64,000 nucleotides of DNA from Pegea sp. RAD2-039 (lineage: Eukaryota; Chordata; Thaliacea; Salpida; Salpidae), in contig JAQGEQ010000357.1 in the NCBI GenBank assembly GCA_034620365.1, positions 124,001-188,000 of the forward strand, written 5' to 3'. This document shows, piece after piece, positions 34,206-46,817 of the stretch. Numbering within the stretch: the first letter of the stretch is position 1; every line of letters begins with the position of its first letter. The notes below the pieces were generated by a model that saw only the letters and a program-made list of their open reading frames with translations, was not told where the DNA came from and searched no databases. The position numbers were made by a program, and so were the translations under genes.

Positions 34206-35938
34206 TAAAAGCAAGCTAAAGAAAATGAAATCAAAAATGAAATATAATATTATTTTGAATTATTTCAGCCAGAATGTCCATGCTGTACGAACAGTGACAA
34301 ACTGCCCACGTGGCTATAACACTCGCTTTAAATTAGTATTGTCATTTAACAGACTTACAGGCCTTTCCAGCCGGGTTTTAAGTCGACATTTCTTTTGTCA
34401 CGTGTTTGGCGGGTGTAATTGCCGTTACACTGTACAAGAAGATAATATCTTAAAATAACATAAAACCATAAATAAAACTAAATCAACAAATTGATTACAT
34501 AAACAAAGTTAACAAACAAAAATTAAAAAATAAAGTTATTTACATGATAGGAAAGAGACAAATATGTGATAAAAAATGTAAAACTTTGACTTGTTATTGT
34601 TTAAATAATATAAAAATATCGAAAGTAAAGTTAAAGTAGTTGTCTTCAATCATTATACAGTTTTAATTTCTTCTGACAACATAATTTTACTTTTACAAAA
34701 TTCTATTTATTTTAAACTATCCAAAAAGCTTGAAGAATAGTCTTATCTAAATAACTAATATAATAACTAATAATACAAATTTCTGATTATACTTTCTAAA
34801 AAGAAAATATGCTAGGGAATATAATAATACCTTATGAGATATTATATACACATAACAAAAATTATTATCATATGTATAATAATATATATTAAGTGTACAT
34901 AAAAAGCAGAAGACCTTTGTCAAGCTGTAGCAATCATCTTAAGAAATTATGAATACAGGAGTAACGTAGGAAACATTCAAAAATTAGCTATACAAAATAC
35001 CAAAGCGGTTCAAGAAAATTTTTTTTGGAAAAAAAACAATATTCTCCGAAAACATTCTAACCTCACATTTTCAAAAATTAATTCTAAAAATTTCTGAAAC
35101 CTTAATTTAATCAAACTTAATTTATTTCATATAATTCATATCAATATAACATTTGTACAGGTTTTTTGATTGAATCAAAAAGAACCACACTAAAATAAAA
35201 TTTAATATTATTAGTTAATTTCAACATAATATTATTGAAAAACAGAAACAAAATTCAATATCTAGAAGATTTTCGGTGTAATTTGATAAGTCTAACTAGA
35301 AATATCAGTTTAAGAATATTCTAGCGGAAATAAAAATGGATTATTTAGAAATAAATTATGCTGAGCAGAAATACGATAATTGTGAATAAAATAAAAATTA
35401 AACACTTTAGAAAAAGAAAGTTTTAAACGATAAATAATTTGGATGGATTTATGAAAGTAAAATCTAGACAAAAATGAAGTTATATTTATAAAAAAAAACA
35501 CCAACTATATCTCAACAATCAACTTTTTTAAAATTAATAAAAAACAGATATTTTTAAAAAACATTTCTTGAGATATAGTGAATGCATCACAAACACATAA
35601 CATCTGTATTAGTTGAAGCATCAATTTAGAGGAACAAATAGATAGCACATTCAGAGTATAAAGAAATTAGAAATCAGATGACAAAATAATCCAAGCAGTA
35701 ATCAAAGATTTTTGTAAGAAATAAAAAAATTGCTCAAAATATGTTCTGAACTATTTTGTTTTCAAATTCTTCACCTAACTAAACTGTCTAAACTTATTTA
35801 ATATCTAAATTTAATTTATTTAATATTGTCTCAACACTTTTACTTAAGATTTAATTTTTGATTTTTTAAATAAAAGTTTCCTGATTAAACAGAAAAAAAT
35901 TGATCACCGTAAATAAATTTAAATATTAGTTATTAAAC
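34206..35938 (-). mobile_element. LTR-like repeat, type I (1733 bp)
   Basis: On the minus strand it runs from GTTTAATAAC to the end motif AGCTTGCTTTTA. It contains the GC-richer block with CACGTGAC and AGGCCTGTAAGTCTG near its downstream end; the TATA position reads TTAAAA-like and is degenerate. The plus-strand 77-codon frame inside it (34225-34458) recurs in most copies and is probably not a gene. Confidence 0.8.
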
Positions 35939-36544
35939 ATAAAAGTAAACTAAAGAAAATGAAATCAAAAATGAAAAATAATATTATTTTGAATTATTTC
36001 GGCCAGAATGTCCATGCTATACACATAGTGACAAACTGCCCAAGTGGCTATAACTCTCGCTTTAAATTAGTATTGTCATTTAACAGACTTACAGGCCTTT
36101 CCAGCAGGTTTTTATATCAACTTTTCTTCCGTCACGTGTTTGGCGGGTGTAATTGCCGCTACACTGTACAAGAAGATAATATCTTAAAATAACATAAAAC
36201 CATAAACAAAACTAAATCAACAAATCGATTAAATAAACAAAGTTAACAAACAAAAATTAAAAAATAAAGTTGTTTATAGAATTTTAAAAAGGAAATATTT
36301 GATAAAGGGAAAAATCGGATTTCTAAAAATAGTCTTGATTATAAATTACTTCTTTTGTTTTTTAGATTTCTAACTTAATAGATATATTTTGTGAGATTGT
36401 GAGCTGTAGGTGCTCTCATCAATAAATAAATACATAAACGTTATTTAATAGAATATGTTCTTTATAATTAAAAAATATTATTTTTCTATTAATTACTAAA
36501 TATAACTTATTCAAAACTATTAATTATGTAAATTATATTTTTAA
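35939..36544 (-). mobile_element. Truncated LTR-like repeat, type II
   Basis: Abuts the previous LTR directly. It carries TATAAAAA-type sequence (plus-strand TTTTTATATCAAC near 36110) and a roughly 300-bp insertion with a LINE-like tail (36372-36435). It is cut at 36545, where it joins the 3' end of the 165-codon frame of U2. Confidence 0.7.
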
Positions 36545-36630
36545 TAAATTCTTTTTTTTTCTAAATTTGAAAAGTTTGATTTTTGTAAAAAATTTAAATC
36601 AAATATAAGAAGAGAAAATTAAATAAAGAA
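36545..36630 (+). pseudogene. 3' remnant of the 165-residue frame, U2
   Basis: Only the last 25 or so codons remain (FDFCKK-type end). The breakpoint into LTR sequence is the same as that at 58005 in U6, in mirror orientation. Confidence 0.7.
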
Positions 36631-36649
36631 TAGTTAAAAAGAAATGATT

Positions 36650-37203
36650 ACTTCTCGTTTAATTGTTTGCTTCATTTCTTCAATAGTGCACAATACCATT
36701 TCATCACAAATTACTAAATAAGTTGTTAAATTCCTCATTCAGCTTCCACTTCAAACTAACCGTCAAGATGTTTTGCGATTCCTCTTAAACTGTTTCCTTG
36801 TGGGGCAATTATAAATTGCTTACTAGGTAAATAATTGAAACAGTTTTGATTTCCCAAAAAGGCAAAGCGCATTTGATAGTGAGCTCTAAGCTCTCATGAT
36901 ATAGAATCACATCTTTAGGGAAATACTTGAATTTCTGGTCCTTGTGAATCACTTGATAATAGGGATTAGATTCATCCATGACTGGAGCGGGAACATTAAA
37001 GTTACAACGCCAGATATAAACCTAAAAATATCATTAGATCACAGAAATAAAAATGGTAGAGTTACTTGTTCATCTCCAAACTTCTTGGCGGTTTCAGCTT
37101 TATTTAAACCAGTTAAGCCACCATGATGACGTTCGTTTAATCTCCAGGAATACTTCTTAGGGAAGTCAGACTGACCGAGTTTTTCCAAAATAGTGTGCTT
37201 TAT
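36650..37203 (-). pseudogene. Captured phosphoglycerate mutase fragment, U2
   Basis: Same fragment as in U1, read on the minus strand, with intron and GNSLRGIAKHLDG. This copy reads AERHHGG-like sequence with [18 protein letters not shown], closer to the canonical NERHYGGLTG motif than U1. Confidence 0.82.
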
Positions 37204-37936
37204 TCATAAAAACAAAATTAGACAAAAATTAGGATGAACAAATATTTCTCAGACCGGCAACGTGTCAATTGATTTAATAAATGAAATGTTCAAAACTGTC
37301 GGTTGATAAATTGTTCCATTAAATAATTGTTGATTTAGACAAAAACTCTTCCCAAAATGTTACAAAAATCTACAATACTAAGATTTATAGTTCAATTCAA
37401 AAGTCATTGATCTGTAGTGTCAGTTACAAAGATAAAAGCAATTTAGTTCTTTGATACATTCTCTCAGCATAGAATTAAATAGTTTGTTAGGAAATTCAAT
37501 CAAATCAAAGAGAGTTATAAACTGTCAATTATAAAAGCTAAGTTTAAACAATGTTGCCTAATTTTCTTTAAATTTGGTCAGTTTATTGTAATCCATTAAT
37601 TGAAATGTATACTCTACAAATAAAATTTACATCAAAAACACAAATCTTAAGGCAATATTAAATAAGTTAAATTTTACTTATGATATGTTTTCAGGGTTAA
37701 TTTAAGAAAATTATTGAAAAAATTGGCTTAAATTTTTCTGGTATATTTAAACTGTATTACAGAATATTATTTTACCAAATGCGTAAATTTGATTATAAGG
37801 CTGCTAAATACGAATTTAATTCTTTATAGGGTTCTTTGTCTAGTCTACAGTTATATTGTCTATCTTAAATTACTGTTGTTAGTTTTGTTATAGAATAATC
37901 CCTTTTAGAATCTGGCAAATAAAGAAATGACAGAAT

Positions 37937-38355
37937 ATGGAGGTAACATCTCATATTTTTAATGTCGAGTCGGAACAAATACGACTTTGAGATGTAAACA
38001 AAGGAAACATTATAGCCTGTATGTTATATTATAGAAAGCATGATTTCTTTATAAAAAGTTTTCGGAAAAAAAATCAGCCAGACAAAGAAATTTACCTGCA
38101 GTATATGCGTAAAGTACTGGATCTAACTTCACTTTCCAAGATATTCAAATATGCCATGTTGTAGATTTCTATAGAGGGTAAGGTATTTAGGCACTTTTAG
38201 ATACCGGATCCTCAAACAACTTTAAATATCGAAGAATTGCTCAGATTTTGAAGAATCTTAAACTTGGAAGTAAATTTTATGTGGAAATGGCTCAACCGTC
38301 TAATGTTTGTCAAATAAATAAGTTTTGTAGAGTTAACATCAAACTTTTAAAGTAA
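37937..38355 (+). pseudogene. Retroelement aspartic protease remnant, U2
   Basis: Contains LLDTGSSNNFKYRRIAQ in one frame, but the upstream part is broken by stops and frameshifts (TGA near 37987; TAG near 38161). Confidence 0.6.
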
Positions 38356-38465
38356 TAGTAAACGAATATAAAGCTGTTTGTCACCTACAACTTTTATATT
38401 TGTAACTCTACAAATAAGTTTATGCGATTTAAAACCAAATACCTATGAAGAGAAGATAGAATCAG

Positions 38466-38582
38466 GATATTGAACATACCAAGAAATACATCACCCAGTC
38501 ACTATTACATACCATTAATGAAGCTTTACCATTCACGGTGGAATGTAATACTAGTGATATATCTGCAGAAGTCACTGTCAAC
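38466..38582 (+). pseudogene. RNase H fragment, U2
   Basis: 39 codons with LPFTVECNTSDISA, ending in a stop after TVN, as in the other units. Confidence 0.58.
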
Positions 38583-38691
38583 TAAAACCCATATCTGGCT
38601 ACCTCTAGGTGAAGTACATTAAAAGTATGGTGATAGATTGAAAATGGTTGGCGACTACTGAAATAAGTTTTTCTTAAGTATATTAGGTTGA

Positions 38692-40719
38692 GTTTAATAA
38701 CCAATATTTAAGTTTATTTACGGTGATCAATTTTTTTCTGTTTAATCAGGAAACTTATATTTTAACAAAACAAAAAATTAAATCTTTAGTAAAAGTGTTG
38801 AGGCAATATTAAATAAATTAAATTTAGATATTAACTAAGTTTATACAGTTTAGTTAGGTGAAGAGTTTGAAAAAATAGTTTAGAACATATTTTGAGCAAT
38901 TTTTTTATTTCTTACAAAAAACTTTGATTACTGCTTGGATTATTTTGTCATCTGATTTCTAGTTTCTTTATACTCTAAATGTGCTATCTAATTGTTTCTC
39001 TAAATTGATGCTTCAACTAATACAGATGTTATGTGTTTGTGATTCATTCACTATATCTCAAGAAATGTTTTTTTTAAATATCTGTTTTTTATTACTTTTA
39101 AAAAAGTTGATTGTTGAGATCTAGTTGATGTTCTTTATTATAAATGTATCTTCATTTTTGTATAGTTTTTACTTTCATAAGTCCATCCAAATTATTTATT
39201 GTTTAAAACTTTCTTTTTCTAAAGTATTTATTTTTTATTTTATTCACAATTGTCGTAATTCTGCTCAGCCTAATCCATTTCTAAATAATCCATTTTTAAA
39301 TCCGCTAGAACATACTTAAACTGATATTTCTAGTTAGACTTATCAAATTACATCGAAAATCTTCTAGATATTGAATTTTGTTTCTGTTTTTCAATTATAT
39401 TAAGTTGAATTTAACTAATAATATTAGATTTCATTTTAGTCTGGTTCTCTTTGATTCAATCAAAAAACCTGTACAAATGTTATGGTGATATGAATTATAA
39501 AAAATAAATTAAGTTTGATTAAATTAAGGTTTTAGAACTTTTTAGAATTAATTTTTGAAAATGTGAGGTTAGAATGTTTTCATAATATATTAATTTTTTT
39601 CCTAAAAAAATTTTCTTGAACCGCTTTGGTATTTTGTATAGCTAATTTTTAAATGTTTCCTACGTTACTCCTGCATTCCTAATTTTTTAAGATGATTGCT
39701 ACAGCTTGACAAACGTCTTCAGCTTTTTATGTACACTTAATATCTATTATTATACATATGATAATAATTTTAATTAAATGTATATAATTTTTATTAAGGT
39801 ATTATTATATTTGTCAGCATATTTTCTTTTTAGAAAGTATAATCAGAAATTTGTATTATTAGTTATTATATCAATTATTTAGATAAAACTGTTCTCCAAG
39901 CTTTTTGGATAGTTTAGATTAAATGAAGCTTACTAAAAGTAGAATTATGTTGTCAGAAGCAATTAAAACTGTATAATGATTGAAGACAAGTACTTTAACT
40001 TTACTTTCGATTTTCGATGTTTTTATATTATTTAGAGAACTAGTAATTTACATTAAAGTTAAGTTACATTACAACTTATTATTAAGCAATAGTTTACATT
40101 TCAGTTTTTTTAATTAATTAAAAATATAATTTACAGAATTAATAGTTTTATAAGTTATATCTAGTAATTAATAGAAAAGTAATATTTTTTTAATTATAAA
40201 GAACATATTCTATTAAATAACGTTTAAGTATTTATTTATTGATGAGAGCATCTACCGCTCACAATCTCACAAACTATATCTATTATGTTAGAAATATAAA
40301 AACCAAAAATGTAATTTATAATAAAGACTTTTTTAGAAATCCGAATTTTCCCTTTATCAAATATTTCCTTTTTAAAATTCTATAAATAACTTTATTTTTT
40401 AATTTTTGTTTATTAACTTTGTTTATTTAATCAATTTGTTGATTTAGTTTTGTTTATGGTTTTATGTTATTTTAAGATATTATCTTCTTGTACAGTGTAG
40501 CGGCAATAACACCCGCCAAACACGTGACGGAAGAAAAGTTGATATAAAAGCTGGCTGGAAAGGCCTGTAAGTCTGTTAAATGACAATACTAATTTAAAGC
40601 GAGAGTTATAGCCACGTGGGCAGTTTGTCACTGTGCGTACAGCATGGACATTCTGGCCGAAATAATTCAAAATAATATTATATTTCATTTTTGATTTCAT
40701 TTTCTTTAGCTTGCTTTTA
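38692..40719 (+). mobile_element. LTR-like repeat, type II (2028 bp) with TATA box
   Basis: Starts GTTTAATAAC and ends GCTTGCTTTTA. It carries a roughly 300-bp insertion including a minus-oriented LINE-like tail (40232-40312). CACGTG (40521-40526) and TATAAAAG (40543-40550) lie about 170 bases before the LTR end and point into U3, as an LTR promoter would. Confidence 0.8.
40543..40550 (+). promoter_or_regulatory. TATA box in the type II LTR
   Basis: TATAAAAG, 17 bases after an E-box CACGTG, and followed at a normal start-site distance by AGGCCTGTAAGTCTG, which contains a splice-donor-like GTAAGT. Matching boxes occur at 58236-58243 and 60194-60201. Confidence 0.55.
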
Positions 40720-40754
40720 GTATTATTTTAAATTTTATTATAAGATTAAAAACT

Positions 40755-41265
40755 ATGAATTTGATATATTTTCTGGCGCGGGTTGTATTTCATATAGCCT
40801 TAATATTTTTGGTAACCAGGGATATTTTTTCTGAACATTTTTTCTATGAATTTTTGATATACGTGTTTATCACGGTTGTCAGTCAAAAGGTTCAAGACTA
40901 TCAAATGAATAAGCTAAAGGATATAGAATATGAAGAAGATGAAATTGCAAGTGAAAAAGATGTAATTACAATTCAAAAAAAAGTAATTACAATTCGAAAA
41001 GATGTAATCACATTTCAAAAAGATGTATTAGAAAAAAATAAAAATTAGATGATCCAATCAAGCATTATACAGATGATGAAATTCTTATTCACTTTAGGAA
41101 GATACAACGGCTCGAAAAAGAAAACAAGACTTTGTTAACTGAAATGACAAATGCCTATTATAGGAAACATTCTACGAATTCTTTTTTTTCTAAATTTGAA
41201 AAATTTTATTTTTGTAAAAAATTTAAATCAAATAAAAAAAGAGAAAATCAAATAAAGAATAGTTA
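40755..41265 (+). pseudogene. Frameshifted copy of the 165-residue frame, U3
   Basis: Identical in layout to the intact copies up to the heptads. A one-base loss in an A-run near 41045 then brings a stop at 41046-41048; the remaining C-terminal sequence is present in another frame. Confidence 0.75.
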
Positions 41266-41274
41266 AAAAGAAAT

Positions 41275-41830
41275 GATTACTTCTCGTTTAATTGTTTGCT
41301 TCATTTCTTCACTAGTGCACAATACCATTTCATCACAAATTACTAAATAATTTATTAAATTTCTCATTCAGCTTCCACTTCAAACTAAGCGTCAAGATGT
41401 TTTGCGATTCCTCTTAAACTGTTTCCTTGTGGGGCAATTATAAATTGCTTACTGGGTAAATAATTGAAACAGTTTTGATTTCCCAAAAAGGCAAAGCGCA
41501 TTTGCTAGTGAGCTCTAAGCTCGCATGATATAGAATCACATCTTTAGGGACATCCTTGCATTTCTGGTCCTTGTGAATCACTTGATAATAGGGATTAGAT
41601 TCATCCATGACTGGAGCGGGAACATTAAAGTTACAACGCCATATATGAACCTAAAAATATACTTAGATCACAGAAATAAAAATGGTAGAATTACTTGTTC
41701 ATCTCCAATCTTCTTTGCGGTTTCAGCTTTATTTAAACCAGTTAAGCCACCATGATGACGCTCGTTTAATCTCCAGGAATACTTCTTAGGGAAGTCAGAC
41801 TGACCGAGTTTTTCCAAAATAGTGTGCTTT
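41275..41830 (-). pseudogene. Captured phosphoglycerate mutase fragment, U3
   Basis: Minus-strand copy with [13 protein letters not shown], the short intron, VHIWR-type second exon and GNSLRGIAKHL. It has the shared frameshift after ALPFW. Confidence 0.82.
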
Positions 41831-42566
41831 ATTCATAAAAAACTAAATTAAACAAAAAATAAGATGAACAAATATTTTTCAGACCGGCAACGTGTCAATT
41901 GATTTAATAAATGAAATGTTCAAAACTGACAGTTGATAGATTGTTGTATTAAATAATTGTTGATTTAGACAAAAACTCTTCCCAAAATGTTACAAAAATC
42001 TACAATACTAAGATTTATAGTTCAATTCAAAAGTCATTGATCTGTAGTGTCAGTTACAAAGATAAAAGCAATTTAGTTCTTTGATACATTCTCTCAGCAT
42101 AGAATTAAATAGTTTGTTAGAAAATTCAATCAAATCAAAGAGAGTTATAAGCTCTCAATTATAAACAGTTGACTCTTAATATTATTGTCTAATTTTCTTT
42201 AAATGTGGTCAGTTTATTGTAATCCATTAATTGAAACGTATACTCTACAAATAAAATTTACATCAAAAACACAAATCTTAAGGCAATATTAAATAAGTTA
42301 AATTTTATTATGATATGTTTTCAGGGTTAATTTAAGAAAATTATTGAAAAAATTGGCTTAAATTTTTCTGGTATATTTAAACTGTATTACAGAATATTAT
42401 TTTACCAAATGCGTAAATCTGATTATAAGGCTGCTAAATACGAATTTAATTCTTTATAGGGTTCTTTGTCTAGTCTACAATTGTATTGCCTATCTTAAAT
42501 TACTGTTGTTAGTTTTGTTATAGAATAATCCCTTTTAGAATCTGGCAAATAAAGAAATGACAGAAT

Positions 42567-42985
42567 ATGGAGGTAACATCTCATATTTTTAATGTCGAGT
42601 CGGAACAAATACGACTTTGAGATGTAAACAAAGGAAACATTATAGCCTGTATGTTATGTTATAGAAAGCATGATTTCTTTATAAAAAGTTTTCGGAAAAA
42701 AAATCAGGCAGACAAAGAAATTTACCTGCAGTATATGCGTAAAGTACTGGATCTTACTTCACTTTCCAAATATTCAAATATGCCATGTTGCAGATTTCTA
42801 TAGAGGGTAATATACTAAAGACACTTTTAGATACCGGATCCTCAAACAACTTTAAATATCGAAGAATTGCTCAGATTTTGAAGAATCTTAAACTTGGATG
42901 TAAATTTTATGTGGAAATGGCTCAACCGTCTAATGTTTGTCAAATAAATAAGTTTTGTAGAGTTAACATCAAACTTTTAAAGTAA
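42567..42985 (+). pseudogene. Retroelement aspartic protease remnant, U3
   Basis: The last part (42785-42985) is open and contains LLDTGSSNNFKYRRIAQILK. The upstream part is interrupted by the same stop as U2 (TGA after the RIRL position) and by other breaks. Confidence 0.62.
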
Positions 42986-43095
42986 TAGTAAACGAATATA
43001 AAGCTGTTTGTCACCTACAACTTTTATATTTGTAACTCGACAAATAAGTTTATGCGATTTAAAACCAAATACCTATGAAGAGAAGATAGATTCAG

Positions 43096-43212
43096 GATAT
43101 TGAACATACCAAGAAACACATCACCCAGTCACTATTACATACCATTAATGAAGCTTTACCATTCACGGTGGAATGTAATACTAGTGATATATCTGCAGCA
43201 GTCACTGTCAAC
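43096..43212 (+). pseudogene. RNase H fragment, U3
   Basis: 39 codons with LPFTVECNTSDISAAVTVN, then a stop; the same layout as the other units. Confidence 0.58.
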
Positions 43213-43321
43213 TAAAACCCATATCTGGCTACCTCTAGGTGAAGTACATTAAAAGTATGGTGATAGATTGAAAATGGTTGGCGACTACTGAAACAAGTTT
43301 TTCTTAAGTATATTAGGTTGA

Positions 43322-45048
43322 GTTTAATAACTAATATTTAAGTTTATTTACGGTGTTAAATTTTTTTCTGTTTAATCAGGAAACTTATATTTTAACAAAA
43401 CAAAAAATTAAATCTTAAGTAAAAGTGTTGAGGCAATATTAAATAAATTAAATTTAGATATTAAATAAGTTTAGACAGTTTAGTTTGGTGAAATATTTGA
43501 AAAAAATAGTTTAGAATATATTTTGAGCAATTTTTTTATTTCTTACAAAAAACTTTGATTACTGTTTGGATTATTTTGTCAGCTGATTTCTAGTTTCTGT
43601 ATGCTCTAAATGTGCTATCTAATTGTTTCTCTAAATTGATGCTTCAACTGATACAGATGTTATGTGTTTGTGATTCATTCACTATATCTCAAGAAATATT
43701 TTTTTTAAATATCTGTTTTTTATTACTTTTAAAAAAGTTGATTGTTGAGATCTAGTTGATGTTCTTTATTATAAATGTATCTTAATTTTTGTATAGTTTT
43801 TACTTTCATAAGTCCATCCAAATTATTTATTGTTTAAAACTTTCTTTTTCTAAAGTATTTATTTTTTATTTTATTCACAATTATCGTATTTCTGCTCAGC
43901 CTAATCCATTTCTAAATAATACATTTTTATATCCGCTAGAACATACTTAAACTCATATTTCTAGTTAGACTTATCAAATTACATCGAAAATCTTCTAGAT
44001 ATTGAATTTTGTTTGTGTTTTTCAATTATATTAAGTTGAGTTTAACTAATAATATTAAATTTCATTTCAGTTTGGTTCTTTTTGATTCAATCAAAAAACC
44101 TGTACAAATGTTATGGTGATTTGAATTATAAAAAATAAATTAAGTTTGATTAAAATAAGGTTTTAGAACTTTCTAGAATTAATTTTTGAAAATGTGAGGT
44201 TAGAATGTTTTCAGAATATATTGTTTTTTTTCCTACAAAAATTTTCTTGAACCGCTTTGGTTATTTGCATAGCTAATTCGTGAATGTTTCTTACGTTACT
44301 CCTGTATTCATAATTTCTTAAGATGATTGCTACAGCTTGACAAATGTCTTCTGCTTTTTATGTACACTTAATATCTATTATTATACATATGATAATAATT
44401 TTTATTAAATGCATTTAATATTTATTAAGGTATTATTATATTCGTCAGCAAATTTTCTTTTTAGAAAGTATAATCAGAAATTTGTATTATTAGTTGTTAT
44501 ATTAATTATTTAGATAAGACTATTCTGAAAGATTTTTGGATAGTTTAGAATAAATGGAATTTTGTAAAAGTAAAATTATGTTGTCAGAAGAAATTAAAAC
44601 TGTATAATGAATGAAGACAACTACTTTAACTGTACTTTTGATTTCGATGTTTTTATATTATTTAAACAATAACAAGTCAAAGTTTTACATCTTTTTTCAC
44701 ATATTTGTCTCTTTCCTATCTTGTAAATAGTTTTGTTTTGTTAAGTTGATTTATTTAATCAATTTGTTTATTTAGTTTTGTTTATGGTTTTTTGTTATTT
44801 TAAGATATTATTTTCTTGTACAGTGTAGCGGCAATAACACCCGCCAAACACGTGACGGAAGAAAAGTCGATTTAAAACCCGGCTGGAAAGGCCTGTAAGT
44901 CTGTTAAATGACAATACTAATTTAAAGCGAGAGTTATAGCCACGTGGGCAGTTTGTCACTGTGCGTACAGCATGGACATTCTGGCCGAAATATATCAAAA
45001 CAATATTATTTTTCATTTTTTGATTTCATTTTATTTAGTTTACTTTTA
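43322..45048 (+). mobile_element. LTR-like repeat, type I
   Basis: 1727 bp, from GTTTAATAAC to ACTTTTA. No LINE-tail insertion. The TATA position reads TTTAAAAC. Confidence 0.8.
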
Positions 45049-45049
45049 T

Positions 45050-46782
45050 GTTTAATAACTGATATTTAAATTTATTTACGGTGATCAATTTTTTTCTGTT
45101 TAATCAGGAAACTTTTACTTTAAAAATTAAAAATTAAATCATAAGTAAAAGTGTTGAGGCAATATTAAATAAATTAAATTTAGATATTAAATAAGTTTAG
45201 ACAGTTTAGATAGGTGAAGAATTTGAAATAAAAATAGTTTAGAATATATTTTGAGCAATTTTTTTATTTCTTACAAAAATCTTTGATTACTGCTTGGATT
45301 ATTTTGTCAGCTGATTTTTAATTTCTTTATACTTTGAATGTGCTTTTCATCTCTTCCTCTAAATTGATGCTTCAACTAATACAGATATTATGTGTTTGTG
45401 ATGCATTCACTATATCTCAAGAAATATTTTTTTAAATATCTGTTTTTTATTACTTTTAAAAAAGTTGATTGTTGAGACATAGCTGATGTTCTTTTTTATA
45501 AATGATTCTTAATTTTTGTATAGTTTTTACTTTCATAAGTCCATCCAAATCATTTATCGTTTAAAACTTTCTTTTTCTAAAGTGTTTAATTTTTATTTTA
45601 TTCACAATTATCGTATTTCTGCTCAGCATAATTCATTTCTAAATAATCCATTTTTATATCTGCTAGAACATTCTTAAACTGATATTTCTAGTTAGACTTA
45701 TCAAATTACACCGAAAATTTTCCAGATATTGAATTTTGTTTCTGTTTTTCAATTATATTATGTTGAATTTAACTAATAATATTAAATTTTATTTTAGTTT
45801 GGATCTTTTTGATTCGATCAAAAAACCTGTACAAATGTTATGGTGATATGAATTATAAAAAATAAATTAAGTTTGATTAAATTAAGGTTTTACAATTTTC
45901 TAGAATTAATTTTTGAAAATGTGAGGTTAGAATGTTTTCAGAAAATATTTTTTCTTTTCCTAAAAAAATTTTCTTGAACCGCTTTGGTATTTTGTATAGC
46001 TAATTTTTGAATGTTTCCTACGTTACTCCTGTATTCATAATTTCTTAAGATGATTGCTACAGCTTGACAAACGTCTTCTGCTTTTTATGTACACTTAATA
46101 TATATTATTATACATATGATAATAATTTTTGTTATGTGTATATAATATCTCATAAGTTATTAGTATATTCCCTAGCATATTTTCTTTTTAGAAAGTATAA
46201 TCAGAAATTTGTATTATTAGTTATTATATTAGTTATTTAGATAAGACTATTCTTCAAGCTTTTTGGATAGATTAGAATAAATAGAATTTTCTAAAAGTAA
46301 AATTATGTTGTCAAAAGAAATTAAAACTGTATAATGATTGAAGACAACTACTTTAACTTTACTTTCGATATTTTTATATAATTTAAACAATAACAAGTCA
46401 AAGTTTTACATTTTTTATCAATATATTTGTCTCTTTCCTATCGTGTAAATAACTTTATTTTTTAATTTTTGTTTGTTAACTTTGTTTATTTAATCAATTT
46501 GTTGATTTAGTTTTATTTATGGTTTTATGTTATTTTAAGATATCATCTTCTTGTACAGTGTAACGGCAATTACACCCGCCAAACACGTGACAAAAGAAAT
46601 GTCGACCTAAAACCCGGCTGGAAAGGCCTGTAAGTCTGTTAAATGACAATACTAATTTAAAGCGAGAGTTATAGCCACGTAGGCAGTTTGTCACTGTGCG
46701 TACAGCATGGACATTCTGGCTGAAATAATTCAAAATAATATTATATTTCATTTTTGATTTCATTTTCTTTAGCTTGATTTTA
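45050..46782 (+). mobile_element. LTR-like repeat, type I, directly abutting the previous one
   Basis: 1733 bp, head-to-tail with 43322-45048 with a single base (T) between them and no internal sequence. Ends at the start of U4. Confidence 0.8.
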
Positions 46783-46817
46783 GTATTATTTTAAATTTTA
46801 TTATAAGATTAAAAACT

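Noticed and set aside
34225..34458. 77-codon frame repeated in many LTRs (also 35959, 40467, 44795, 46530, 52409, 54139, 60118)
   Set aside because: It lies over the LTR promoter block on the opposite strand. The conservation is explained by the repeat itself, and the frame has no domain features.
36944..37126. 60-codon frames at 36944, 41573, 57428 and 61225
   Set aside because: They are antisense shadows of the captured phosphoglycerate mutase fragment.
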